Source: Pyrocephalus nanus (Eukaryota > Chordata > Aves > Passeriformes > Tyrannidae). From it: a stretch of DNA of 64,000 nucleotides. The position numbers were made by a program, and so were the translations under genes. The notes under the pieces are model-generated. The model was not told the DNA's origin. It saw only the letters and a list, made by a program, of their open reading frames with translations, and searched no databases. The stretch spans positions 5,142,501 through 5,206,500 of the forward strand of contig CM076268.1 of NCBI GenBank assembly GCA_038380795.1. The letters are read 5' to 3'. Below are positions 23,301 through 35,629 of the stretch, in pieces. The first letter of the stretch is position 1. Each line of letters begins with the position of its first letter.

Positions 23301-26220
23301 TGTTTGTCTACAAAGTGCTTTTAAATGAACTAATACATGATTCATGTGGACTCCATTGAGCAGAACACCAATCTGTCTGGACACAGTTTGCTGTAGGCTT
23401 GACAATAGGAACATTTCTCCGGGTGAGACAGGTACAACCACCTCCTGGAAAAGTGGGGAGTGAGTGGTACCCGCAGCCTGGCACATCCAAACCTTGGGTC
23501 ACCTCCCCGAGCAGGAACATGCCCTGGGCTGGAGGTTGTGTTTGAGATATTCCTCATCCTGTCTCTCCTTGGTCGCTCGTGACATGAGCGATGCACAATC
23601 TGTATCTGCTCAGTCATGCTTGAGCAGGAGAGGATAGTGCACCACCTTTATTATTTATACAGGGATACAAAAAGATTCTTCGCAGTCGAGGAGGAAAAAA
23701 AAAAATTGATCCCAAGTATACTGTTTCCTATTGAACTAAATAGATTTTTAATCGAGTCTCTGTTCCTTTGGGTAATTGACTTAACAGTGTGGGCAAATTA
23801 ATTTCAGATAAACTATAGCTGGGATTTTACAAGGAGCACGAGGGTGATGAAGGAGTCAGCTCCAGTGCAGCAAGAGCAGGGCAAATATCTTAATTCCTCT
23901 GGCTTTCCAGGCGCAGTGCAACCCAAATGTTTAGACCTGGAGCTGAATTCAGAAGCTTTTATGCAAACTAAACTCCTGCTGAAGTCAGTCAAAACACTGA
24001 TTCAGAAAAGACACAGAAAATGGCTCAAAAAAATTCCCAAGTGCTCACAAATGTGTTACACACACATAACCTCCCCCCTGCATTTAATAACCTAATCTAA
24101 ATGTAGCTCTTTGCAAGGCATTGTTGTTCAAGTGTTTCTGTGATATTTGGCACCAGCACCTCATTTGGGATCTTATCTGGATCCAAAAGCCATTGAAACA
24201 ATTTTTTTTTCCCTATGACCCACCCAGAAACCCACTCCAGTGGTGACAGACTGGTGAGGAAAATCAGCATCACAACAAACACTTTGGGCTGTGTTAAAAC
24301 TCTTTCTAGAAAGTCTGTGGAAAAAGCAGGATTTTGGAGCACTCCTGAATTCCATTTAAGTCATATACGGGCATGGAAAAATATGTGCACCATGATTTAT
24401 AGCTCAGAGGTTCTTGGGGCATTGTTCCTTTTCGGTTTTCCCAAATTCAGAGCCCTGGAGAGACAGGGAAAAACTGCATTCCCTTGTCCAGGCTGGCAGC
24501 AAAGCAAAGGCCAGAGGAGGAGCCCGAGGGCTGTATTTTTAGATCTGATGGCTTTTGTCTTGTTGAGACAGGCAACTCTGGACATTTTTCCTCCCTCCAA
24601 TGTCAAACCTATTAAATCCTAAATCTTTTACATAGAACTCTGTACCTGTAGCAACATGCAGATGAAAAAACTCCTTCCAATATTTTTTAAGGAAATGAAA
24701 AATACACAATATAAGAATTAGTAGCTGCTTTTCATTGCTGAAAAATTATATTCTGCAGACTAAAAACAATAAAAATACTGCTGTTATTAAAGAAAATCTA
24801 CTATATGGAAAGATTCTGCATTACATAGTTTGGTGCCTTAGTCATCTAACTTCAGTAATTAAAGAGAAAATCAACTAAACTATAATTAAAATGGAATTAT
24901 TCCTCTGTTGCCAGTTGCAACCATCATGAAATCAAGGAATGTGACAAATCTTACTCTGTATTATTTACACATTGTGACTGAAAGGATAACTATGTATCTC
25001 TATATATTTTCCCTCCTCAAATACATCCTAATAAAAATATTTGTAATATTTTTCCTCTGTGCAGATGTTTGCAGAGCTGGTGAATTAAAATGATTGGTCA
25101 TATTTTCTCTGTTATTCTGTAATATCCTGTTAACCTGACTGGTCTTATTGGCATATCCTGAGTTACCATCCAAAATTTAAATTCTTGTTGGACATGGTCC
25201 GGGCATGGAAAGGGCTGAAATGGTGTGAAGCGGTACATGGGAAGCTTAGCTTGGATATATGAAATGAAAGGTATAAAATGGATATAAAGAGAATAAACTA
25301 AAAGAAAAAAAAATACACAATTTCCACCTAAAAAGCAGCAAACACTGTTCTTTTTTTTTTCCTATAGTCCAAATAGAAACTTTGATTAAAAGATTCTTTT
25401 CAATAGCAAATACTAGACCTCAGTAAGATGAATTTTCCAAGTCCATGTCTAAGCCTGTGTACTTTTTCCAAGTTTCTCCAGCAATAAGGATGAAAGTCAG
25501 AGTAGATGAGGGAAACTCCTTTCTCCTTTTTGCTGCTCCCCTCTTCCTTGTTTGGTTATTTGCCTTGTTTGATGACCTGGGATGCAGGAGCCAACCTTCT
25601 TATGCCAACTCAAGTATTTTTCCTTTTTCCCTAAGAAGTATATTAACATGATATTTAATAGTTTCTAGAAATTGTCCAGTGGAAGGAGGGAGGGTTTACC
25701 CACAAAATCTCTGGATTACTAAAGGGAATTCGGGGTATTATGTCAAATTTTTAAAATAAATATTAAGCACATGATTTAACTGGTTTTTCTTCCTTTTCTT
25801 CACAAGGAATATGAAATTAAACCCTGTTTTGAAAGAATTTGCTTTTTTCTCCTGTTTCTTAACTCATTAAAAGCTTTGAACTCAGCTTAGTTGTTGTTAT
25901 TCTGCCACTCACAGGCTCCTGTTGGCTCTTCTTACTGGTTTGGCCCATTAATTCTGTTTTCCAAAACATGGCACCTGCTGAACAACCCTCCTGCTGCTTC
26001 TGACCCCTCCTCAAACCCTGTTCTGGAGGACAGAACAACCTCCTTGTCCTGGCAAAAGGTGATGCTGAATAAATCTATGGGATACCTGAGGCTGGTGAGA
26101 AATGAGCTGGGTCACCCAGAGTAAACTGGGACACTGCAAAAAGTTCTTACTGGGCAATGGAGTTCCTTTCTGCTCCCACTTAACCCCAGTGTTATTCCAG
26201 AACAAGCCTGTTGGAATTAG
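23301..26220. other. AT-rich unassigned DNA
   Basis: No gene or transposon was recognised. The part 24600-25150 is strongly AT-rich with TTAAAGA, AATTAAA and TAATTA-like words and could belong to the regulatory texture seen upstream, but nothing in it is specific. Confidence 0.35.
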
Positions 26221-26272
26221 GGGAGTTATCCTGGCTTAACACCAACGTAATTGAGAGCAGAATCTGGCCCCG
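26221..26272 (-). repeat. Fragment of the same ancient archosaur-type repeat as at 2269
   Basis: The stretch runs 'gggagttatcctggcttaac', 'accaacgtaattgagagcag' and 'aatctggcccc'. It matches, with decay, the right half of a repeat I remember as a gagttactcc... gtgtaactgagagcag... tctggcccc arrangement in crocodilian and turtle DNA. Its end is the reverse complement of the start at 2269-2283, so the two fragments lie in opposite orientation. The orientation sign is relative to the 2269 copy. Confidence 0.5.
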
Positions 26273-29100
26273 TGCTCTTGGCATGACTATTTTTTTGGCA
26301 GATTTGGCCACTAATGCTCTCCCTGGGTTTTGAGCTTACATTTAATGGCATTACATTTATTTTAATATTTTTTTAAATAGCTAGTGTAAATTGATTCCAC
26401 TAAAAAGAAAAAAAAAATCCCTTTACCTACTCGCCTTCATTTGTATTTCAAATGGCCCATTACATTTTCACTAACAATCATTAGAGCTGTGTGAGCTTAT
26501 TGAAGCTTGGGCTTGGACTGAAACTGTAAAAAATGCCAGCTCTGGATTTTTTTTTTTTTTTTTGCTGAAAATAGCACTAGAAAAGGGCTTTTTTTTTGGT
26601 TATAATTTACCACAATCTGAAATACAGTAATCTGAAATACAGTTAAGCTGCGTTGAAGAAACACTGCAGTATTTTTTTAGGTCCTCCAGTGGAAAATATG
26701 GGCACAGCTTGGATCAGCTCTGACATGCTGATCAATATATCAACGTTGAATATTCCAGACTTTGCCAGAGCCAGTCACTGTAGTTTTAGTTTCCAGTCCA
26801 AGAAGTTGGTTCAAAACTTTGAGAATCCATAAGCACACAAAGCAATTCAAGCATGATAAAGAAAAAGAATCCTGACAAGGATTTCCACTCATGCCTGGTG
26901 ATAATCCTAAATGCATGTGGGATGCAAATGTCACAGACAGAGGAAGAACACACGACCCTCATGTCTGTGCCAGCTGTTCCTCCAGCAGGGTGGAAAAACC
27001 GGGTGGGAATGGCACAGTTTTTGGAGAGAAGACCGGGAAGGCGATGGAGCACCAGGTGCTGGACCTGCTGAGCATGATGTCCCACAGTGCTTACCACGGA
27101 TGTCACCTGGGGCCTCTCTCCAGGGCCTGGGATGATGCATTGCCCCTTCAGTCCTCGGGATCCGGGGGTTCTTTCCTGGGGAGAGTGTCGACCAGCTGGA
27201 TCTCCCCATTGCCCATCTGTCTGAGCAGAGGTTGAGGCATCCCCTGCTCTGCTGGCAAGTTCTTGTATGCTGTTAATTATACCTCTTCTAATTGTCCCCA
27301 TTAATTCAGATGAGCAAAGAACAAGTATTAATACAGATATTTAGCCTTCTACTACACTCCCAAGCTGCACTCCTGTGCTCACAGTAATACACTGATGGAG
27401 TAAAGCCACAGAGGGAAATAGGTACAGCAGACTGTATTGGTAACCTAAAAACACTTGAAATATTGGTTTGAGATAGGTAAATATGAAATCATACACCAGG
27501 GCACAGCTATATAAGGCTGAACAGCTTAGTCCAGGAGCAATTTGTTGGGCTCTGAACAAACCCTCTCTCAGAAATGTAGGGAACAAACATTTGAAGATAG
27601 AGAGAAAGTTTGTTGCCTTGTGTTATAGGCTGACTTAATTCTGCCAACCCTCACCAGTGCCCCTTTCCAGGTTCTGTTTTAGCCTGGCTGCTTCTCATTT
27701 TCATGGCCTAAATGTTCATTTAAAGGATCTCTAATTATCCTGCTGCTGCTCTTGTTGGCTTCCCTTCGTACAGGACAATGAGAACATAACAATATGACTG
27801 GTATTTTTTTTGCCAAAGAATTGCCTCAAATCTATTTGCATTTAACTCCTCCACATGCCTATTTCTGGGCCAGCTCAAGTTGCTCTAAGTTGTATCACCC
27901 ATGCTCACATTTTCTCATCGTGAGCCTCCTCCTCCCATGCTGAGTTGTTGGCAGGTCCCATCCTTTCACATCACTTCTTCCAGGTCATTGATACTTAGAG
28001 TGAATAGTGCTGTCCTGACATTGATCCTGTTGTGCTCCAGTAGTCACTAAGAACAAACAATATTAGGTTATAGCATTGATTTCATGGATTACAATTTTTT
28101 TCCCAATCATGTTCTTGTTAAGCACCTTGTAAAATACATCATGGCACATGTTCATCTCCTCAGTTTCATGGCAAGACAAATCCAGTGCTGACAACTGCCT
28201 TCATACTGAGAAAACTCATCCTCCCCAGCACCAAGGAGTTATCAGTTTAATTCAGAGTTGTATGCTCTGGGGAAACTTAACATCAGCCTATAGCATCCAG
28301 TACAGCATTTCAAATTATCATAATTTGTGAGCAACTGGACAAGTTGAAAATGGTTATCATGATCTAATAAAAACCTAATAAAACTTTCAAAGTCACTCTG
28401 GTGATCTCAGGGGAGTGTTATGCAATCCCTGCCACTGTGGTAGGAGCCCATCTCCTTCCAGCTAATCTGCTGTGAAGGAGAGGTGCAGGCAGAGCTGGGA
28501 AGGCCTAAATGGCTTTTCATGTGCTCTCTGTTGAGCACTTCTTTTTTGGAAGAGCTCCGGACTCTTTTGTCAGGCAAGAAGTCACTGAGGATACTTTTCA
28601 AAGTAGTTGTGCTGTGGTTTGATAGGAGAGGAGATAATGTGGCCATGAGGCTTAAAATGTATAAACACACCCATAATTTCATTAAGTGTTCTTCCTAATT
28701 ATTTTATATATTAATGCACTGCTGTCACTGCCTGCCAGATAATCTTTCATGTGGAGCACAGAGCTAAAAAGACATCAGAGCAGGTTTGGCTGCTTCCTTC
28801 AATGTACAGTCCGGGAGGGACCATTTTCTCCAGACAGTAGGAACCCTACATAAAAGTCTAACCAAATAAAAATGGCAACCAAGTGTTGATATCAGCGATA
28901 TTTGCAAAACAACTGCTTTGGAAAATGTGCATTTCAAAATACGGTACTTAAACTAAGTAGGAGACTCCTGTGTTTGGTGCCAATTGACAGAAAAGTGAGA
29001 CCCAGTAGTTGCAAAAGTGGTGACAACTCTTTTATTTTGCCTAATAATTTAACTTAGCCTTCCTAAGGGTAAGGCTTTCTCACTGGGAGATTTCACTGTC
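26273..29100. other. Unassigned DNA, including a GC-richer segment
   Basis: A 15-bp exact tandem duplication containing 'aatctgaaatacagt' lies near 26614-26643. Between 26786 and 27301 the GC content rises and several frames of 60-171 codons overlap on both strands. None shows a recognisable domain, and their mutual overlap is expected in GC-richer DNA without stops. An octamer word ATTTGCAT is at 27834-27841. No transposon was recognised. Confidence 0.4.
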
Positions 29101-29207
29101 ACAGAATTACAGACTCACAGAAGATGCTGAGTTGGAAGGGACACACAAGGATCATCAAATCCAACTCTTACCTCTGCACAGGATCATACCCAGGAGTCAC
29201 ACCATGT
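29101..29207 (-). mobile_element. CR1-like LINE fragment, divergent subfamily
   Basis: The plus-strand words 'acagaattacagactcacag', 'ctgagttggaagggacacac', 'aaggatcatcaaatccaact' and 'cacaggatcatacccagga' match the reversed 3' end of a CR1 subfamily. That subfamily has 'gggacccacaaggatcat' in place of 'gggaccttaaagatcat'. This distinguishes it from most other copies in the window. Similarity fades after about 29207. Confidence 0.72.
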
Positions 29208-30461
29208 GAAATGTTCTCCGGTATGAGACAGATTTCAACATTTCTGGTTCCTCTTAATAGATCTGGCCATCACTGAGATATGTGCCCCTGACCCCACTCA
29301 TGCAGTACAATATATTGAGGTGACCAGAGGTTGAGTGGACACACAGACCTCTTTGTATAATCATATCTGGGTGTAGTAGCTCCTTATCTTACAGAAACGT
29401 GGAGTTCCTGTATTTAAATCAACAGAATTGTAGCTTGTAGAGACAAAATACATCCAAGTCTATGATATCCTGTGAAAAAGTGGGGTGAAGAACTCTGAAA
29501 TCAGGCCTGATTGTTGGGGGGAAAATGCAGGCACTTAGAGAGAGAAATACCTTTCTTACTTTTTCTCAACCTTCCTAATCCCCAGCAAAATATTTTAAGA
29601 AACGTTTCAGTGACATGATGGATCTAAACCATTTAATAGTTTTATCGAGCTTTACTGTAGTGCAAATCTTAAAAATACCATAAAAATTATATCAAGACTT
29701 TTAGTAAGGTTCCACGCAGAATTATGAATAAATGGAAAATTGATTTCATATTGGAAATAGATGCCAGGCAGATTTTGCATACTGAAATTACATTTATTGC
29801 TGTTTTGTTTTTTCTTTTTTTTTTTTTTTTAAAAAAAAAGCACTTCAGCTCAGGTAATAATTGTACAGTCTATTATAATGATCCCAGGAGGTGCTTAACA
29901 GTACTGCAATTCTAAGTTTTTACACTTTTATTTTTCATTTGAAGAAAAACTTGTCACAATAAAAGTGATGCATTAACAGAACATCACTTCCCTTTTTTTT
30001 TTTTATTATGCGTATTTAGATTATTTCCATGAAATTGCTTATCAAATCCCACAGGCCTTTAAAGATAACTGAACAGTTACCCATTTGTGTAAACTCTGGG
30101 ATATTGTGCAAGAATTTGTGATGGGACAATGAGAAGACAAAGTGCTCTGTGAGATTAATATCTTCCTGTTTTGGCATCGAAGGGCCAGGTTTTCAAAGCT
30201 CTGTAAGGACTGAATGAGCTGGGCCTTGTGGGGTTTCCCAGACAAGTGGATTGTCACAACAGGAATCAGATTCTCTGAGGGTCAAAAAATCCCATTAGTT
30301 TGTCTCTTCCTACTTCTAGGTGTTTGGGTACTTATAAAAATATGATTCTGAGGTTTTTATGTACTCTTGTGTTTTGGCAGACAGATTCACCACAACTGTA
30401 TCTCTAGTTTTAGGGACATGAAGGTTTGATTTCGCACACTACTTAGATTTTTCTTCCTTAG
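29208..30461. other. Unassigned AT-rich DNA
   Basis: The only notable element is a T16-A9 junction at 29815-29839, a homopolymer pair that can fold on itself. No gene or repeat family was recognised. Confidence 0.45.
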
Positions 30462-30637
30462 ACTCATAGAATCATTTAGGTTGGAAAAGCCCTCTAAGAC
30501 TGAGTCCAACCATTACACCAGCTCTTCAAGCACTAATCCATGTCCCCAGGTTACACATCTACAGGGCTTTTAAATCCCTGAGGAGATGGGGACTCCACCA
30601 CTGCCCTGGGCATCCCTTTCCAATTCTTATCAACACT
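30462..30637 (-). mobile_element. CR1 LINE fragment, older subfamily
   Basis: The plus-strand order is 'actcatagaatcatttaggt', 'tggaaaagccctctaagac', 'gagtccaacca', 'aatccatgtccccaggttac', 'gggactccaccactgccc' and 'tgggcatccctttccaa'. It fits the class with 'aatcatttaggttgg' and 'ccaccac.tccctgggca', distinct from the 'ccatggcaggg' class. Confidence 0.88.
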
Positions 30638-30926
30638 GGCACGTTACAAAGTAAATCTTCATTCACAAGATAATTTAGGATACTTCTACTATCTTTTGGT
30701 TTCTCCAGGGAAACAACTAGCTTTTCCAAAGGTTTTTTTTCTGGAGGGGTTCATGTGTCTCCCATCACTGGCCCATGACTCAGTTTAGGATACCATGCTC
30801 GTGGTGGTCCTGCAGAGAGAAACAGCAGTGGGAAGTGCCACGTGCTGGCCCTTCAAAAAACTTAAGTGTCCCATGACTGCTGTTGCCTGAGGGCATGGAA
30901 ATCCATGTGCCTGGTGGATAAATGAT

Positions 30927-31090
30927 AGCATCACAGACCTTCAAGACCATCAATGACCAATGAGGCTGATGACCAATCCCCACCTTGTCAACCAAAGGGC
31001 CACATCCAGTCGTTTCTTGGACACCTCTGGGGATGGGGACACCACCACCTTCCAATGCCTGACCAGCCTTTCCATTAAGAAATTCCTCCT
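30927..31090 (-). mobile_element. CR1 LINE fragment
   Basis: The plus-strand sequence contains 'agcatcacagaccttcaaga', 'ccccaccttgtcaacc', 'catccagtcgtttcttggac', 'acctctggggatggggacac' and 'cattaagaaattcctcctgg', the reversed 3' part of a CR1. It begins only 290 bp after the copy at 30462-30637, in the same orientation but of a different subfamily, so these are probably two insertions. Confidence 0.85.
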
Positions 31091-31164
31091 GGGGGAATGA
31101 AGCCAGGCTGGGATGACACAGTGAGAATTAGGCTGAGGGTGGCGTTGCAGTTCCTAAATTGAGC

Positions 31165-31444
31165 TTGCATCGACTTCGACTCGTGTTCCTTCTCTCGAGC
31201 TGTTCCCATGAACAGCACACGGCGAGGTGGCCACAAGCGGCGAAGCTCGTGGCACTCACAGCACATTGGGCAATGTTCAGGGCTGTCAGCTCTGCTGAGC
31301 CCAGGACGAGTGAGCAGGACAAGGGCGCATTAAAGATTCAGAGGCCGGCGTGGTGCCGCTCATCTGCTCCCGCAGCCGTCGCGCCGACGCCGAACACGCG
31401 TCGCCCCAAGACTCTCTCGCGGCGCTGGGCCGTGTCAGAGAGCG
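31165..31444. promoter_or_regulatory. Short CpG-rich cluster
   Basis: The segment 31346-31444 has 18 CpG dinucleotides in 99 bp, by direct count. A thinner CpG-containing flank begins near 31165. The rest of the window is CpG-poor, so this is a sharp local island, shorter than the usual 200-bp criterion. Such clusters often mark promoters, including those of non-coding RNAs, but no TATA box, initiator or first exon can be identified. A GC-rich simple insertion or old retroposed piece is an alternative. Confidence 0.45.
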
Positions 31445-33766
31445 CTGCCAGCTGAACTCATGCAGTAGAGTGATTATACATCCTGTATGTAATCACGGAA
31501 CATATGTTGGAGTGGCACATGAAATCTGGGCACACTTTGCCCACGTAGTACAGACCAGGAAAATTACGAGCAAGCTACAGAAGGAAAAGAACTTGCCAAA
31601 TTTTCCCGAACCAAGCAGGAGGTTCCAGCGAGCTGGAACTCCGCACGGTATATTCTTGAGGGGGTTTTGGAACAGAAACCTGGATATGTCTATAGCACGT
31701 TGGCAATGCTCATGATATAAAGAGCAGATGTCCTCACCTCCACCCACACGATTATGGCTGCCAGTTTTTCTAATATCTTCTGCCTGATGAACTGTCCAGT
31801 TGCAGGAATTTAGGCAGAAAAATAAAAATGGCATTTGTGAATTAAGGATGGTTTACTAGATGTAAACCTCCCAAAGCTGGTCATGAGAAAAAGAGAAAGC
31901 AGAGCAAGCCAAACCATATTTTATCTTGCAGAGGAAATTTAGATAAATAGATATTTATTAAAAGGAATTTTCTGAAACATCATAACTGTTCAAATTTAAG
32001 AAGATCAAAGAATAAGAGGAGAAATACCTGTTTAGAGATAAGAGAAAAAGCAGCTTGAAATGTCTTAGGAGTAAAGGGAATTACAGTCCTGGTTGTTTTC
32101 TAGATAGCTATAGTAGAACAAGAATAAACAGTGCAGTAAAGATGAGACTCTTGAATAAATATTTGTGTTTTATAATTCATAAAGAAGTCAATTTTAGTGC
32201 TTTTATCACAGGATGGTGAACAAACTTTTGATATGTGGACAAACAAAATATTGATAACAAATCAGGGCAATGGGAAACAATAATGCTAAAAGTATGGGAA
32301 ACAATCCACTAATATTAATTCCAGGTGAATGCTGGCATGGAAACCTGAATATTTAATTACAGGAGCGCTGATGGGGGGAGCACAGTGGTTAGTCGGTGCT
32401 CTGTGACTTGGTAATCAACACATGGCTATGAAGCCAGTCATTTAGCAGGCCCCAAATTCAGATGGAATCAGCACTTACCATCATTTGTCAGGTTTGTCAG
32501 AGCAGTTCGATTTGTCGTGTGTATCCACAGACTGGAAGAAGACAAAAAATTACGAGTGAACAGGGGACCAGTGTGCAAGGCTGGCAGGCAGAGAGGAGCA
32601 CAGGGCACTGGGGCAATAACTGAAGGACACCTTAACCATCAAGGTGGAAGAGGAGCTGCCACTGGGCTCTGAGCATGATGGAGCAGCTGGAAGGGGGAGT
32701 GCTGGGATATGGATGGGGTGGTTATACTGACTTCGTTATTTCTCTTCGTTACTGGGCACACCTGGTTGTTCAGGGATGACAGAGGCTGCTGACCACAGAG
32801 CTGTGGTTCAGTAGAAGAGGTTTCTGAGGGAAAAACAGGCTAATGATTAATGAACATATAGCTTATAGTAAGGATTTCATGGTTGAGTTTATTTAGCTTA
32901 TCAAAGGGAAGGTTAAGGATGACTTGACCATGGCCTACACACACCCACATGATGAAGTGAACTTTAATAATGGGTACTTTCATCTATCAGACAAAGATAT
33001 AACAAGGTCAGTGGCTGGAAATAAATTCAGAAGAGTAATTAAGGTACATGTTTTTTAATGTTGAGAGTGATGAACTGACACAAGACCATACCAGGAAGCA
33101 TGGGGAGTTCTCTAGTTTTCAAATTATTTTTAAGAAGTGTTGTTTTGTTCAAAAATGTATTTTTCTAATTCAAGCTGCTGGGGGAAATTCAATGCTGGGA
33201 TAAAACTACCCCATCACAGTCAGCCCTTCTGGCTTTGCAATTTATAAACCTGGTAGCGTGAAAAAAGGACACACTGCCAGTAAACCAGTGTTCACAGCCC
33301 AGCCTGAAAAAGCAGTAGTAGCTGTTGTTTGTTACCAAAGCATATTTATAAATATGAAATAAGCCTGCACCCTGGCAGATGTGCTGGCAGGATCTCAGTG
33401 TTAGTGCTGTTCCCGGGATCTTTCTGGCAGATGCCGTGGCTGGAAGTTTGGGCAGCAAAAAAAGTCATCTTCCCCGCTCTCCCTCTGCCTCCAAGGGCCA
33501 TCCTGGGGCATGGACCCTTCCTCCTTCTTTGTAAAACTCCCAAACTCTAGGAGAGTTTTGCTACAGACCATTTAAAATGCCTTTCAGTGGATCAAGCAGA
33601 TGGGCAGGTGTGTTTCATGCCATTGATGCCACAGGAAATTTTTGGGGAAGAAGGATGAGCTCATGGCCACGTTGGATGTGATCCAGATGGTGACTTCCCT
33701 GATGGGACGTTGCATTGGCTGGGGAGATGAGTGCCTCTGAGGAAGGGTGGATGAATCAGCCAAAAT
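31445..33766. other. Unassigned DNA downstream of the CpG cluster
   Basis: No gene or transposon was recognised. AT-rich sequence with many A/G words fills 31850-32320. The segment 32380-32540 is compositionally balanced and looks like unique DNA. Frames at 31350-31834 on both strands lack motifs. Confidence 0.4.
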
Positions 33767-33836
33767 AATGGAATTATTTAGGTTGGATAAGACCTCTTGA
33801 AATCATTGAGTCCAACTGTTAGTCCAGCACTGCCAG
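33767..33836 (-). mobile_element. CR1 LINE remnant, older subfamily
   Basis: The words 'aatggaattatttaggttgg', 'ataagacctcttgaaatcat' and 'tgagtccaactgttagtcca' followed by 'gcactgccagg' match the reversed terminal 70 bp of the same class as the copy at 30462. Confidence 0.75.
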
Positions 33837-35602
33837 GAAAATGTGGGAGGAAGAAGGTGACTGAAATATGATCCCCTTTTCCCAGGTGGGAACTGGAGAT
33901 GAAGACAGAACATCACTTGCCTTCTGAGTGAGCCTCTCCACAGGCTACTCTGGAGCAGCCCAAATTGCAGCCTTGCATGGCCTCTATTCAGTGCATGACA
34001 TTACTCTGGTAATTTCCCTCCGCTTTATTGGCTTAGCTTAATTAAACTTCAGTTATCACTTTCCTTCCAATTAAAGATTTATTTTTACTACTGGAATAAA
34101 TAAAATGATGGGGGCACTGGGAGCAAATGGAAATGGCAATGGGGAAGTTCCTTCTCAATTACATTCCTTTGGTTAAATTTTGTGTTGTGTAAAGCAAATC
34201 AAGCTGGGGGTCGGTTCTGGTTTGCAGCCACTGGATTTCCAATAAATTAGATCTGATTATATTGTACAAGAGAGAGACGTGGATGGAAAGTTGTCCTGAA
34301 AAAGAAAGGCTCATGTTAAATCAAATAACCAGGATAATGTGGGAATGAGATTTCTAAAAGCACATTTATGCGAGAAAAGTCTGCAACTTCTCTGTCAAGT
34401 TTATCAAGGCACTCCAGCTCTCTCACAGAATATAACCTACCTAAATAGCACCAATAAAAATCTTCCAATTTCCATCTATATTTTGATTACCTTACAGTGA
34501 GTACAGAATATAATAAACTCCCAGTTCTATAATGAATTCAAATAAACAAACAACTACCCTAATCCCCAAGCAGGCCTTCCCTAAACGAAATTGAGAATAA
34601 TTTGGGGATATAAACTCTCTTTGTGTTATTTGGAATTGCATGTTACATTAGTGTCGTTTGGGTTTGCTAGAGTTATATGTATGATATTGGTTCCTGCTGA
34701 ATGGCTTAAAACAACAGTCAATTGGTAAGTAAAGCAGCACAAGGCTTTTTTCCCCATGCAGAGGAAGGAAGTAATTTGCATTTTTATCCCATTAATTTCT
34801 TCCCTTAAAACAGGTAAAAAGGAAAAAGGAAATAGTTTTCTAGTCAAAATGTTTTTGCCCAGTGGAGTTGTGGTAATAAAGAGGGAAAAATGCAGGAGAT
34901 AATTGTTACCACTTTACAGAAGTGCCCCTGTGGCGCTTGGCCGGGAGCTCTCCTGCTGCATCCCAGGGGAGCAGGATGGGAGCTGTGCCTCTCACAAAGG
35001 AAAGAGCTGGAATGCCGACCTGGAGATACCTTCTGTACATCCATACGTGTCCCGAGCAGCTTTTAGAGATTTCCCAGGGTTTAAGATCAGCTTAGAAACA
35101 TCTATTTTCCCTTGCATTGGGCACTGAAGGCCTGTAGGGGGAGATTTCTTATTACTCTTTAAAAGAAGGGAACCGGGAGAAGGCTTGGAATGCTTATAGA
35201 TATTATTTCTTGCTCGAGGTTTCCCTTCTTTAAAGGTTTCAAATTAGATGAAAAGACCAGATGCTCCTGCAATATTAAATCTAAATAGATTTTTTATATA
35301 TATATCTAGCACTTAATATAAAGATACAATATTAAGTTCTCATCTAAAGTAGTAGACATAATTGTTTAGGAGGGAGGTACTTGTGGTGATTTCCAGTCTT
35401 TAAATATGTAAGTTGAAAGGAAGGAACGCTGAGACCCCTTTTTGTTCCCGGGATGGCCTGAAGTTGCAGCTGGTCTGTGGGTGTTGGAACTGCACATGCT
35501 GGTATAATTCAGCCCCTTGGAGAGAGAAGGGAGGGAGGTGAAGGGCATGATTTCCCTGGGATTCCACCCTCTTTCCCCACCCAGATGTTTTGGTGACCTC
35601 CT

Positions 35603-35629
35603 GGGTGGGGGGGAGGGGGGGAAAGGTGG
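35603..35629 (+). repeat. G-rich run
   Basis: Runs of 3, 7 and 7 G are separated by t and a, followed by shorter GG pairs. Splitting the long runs could allow a quadruplex, so the potential is weaker than that at 1389-1426. It explains a proline-rich frame on the minus strand. Confidence 0.65.

Noticed and set aside
31471..31497. Imperfect hairpin 'gtgattatacat...gtatgtaatcac' beside the CpG cluster
   Set aside because: The arms pair only with a bulge over about 10 bp, too short and weak to claim a structured RNA.
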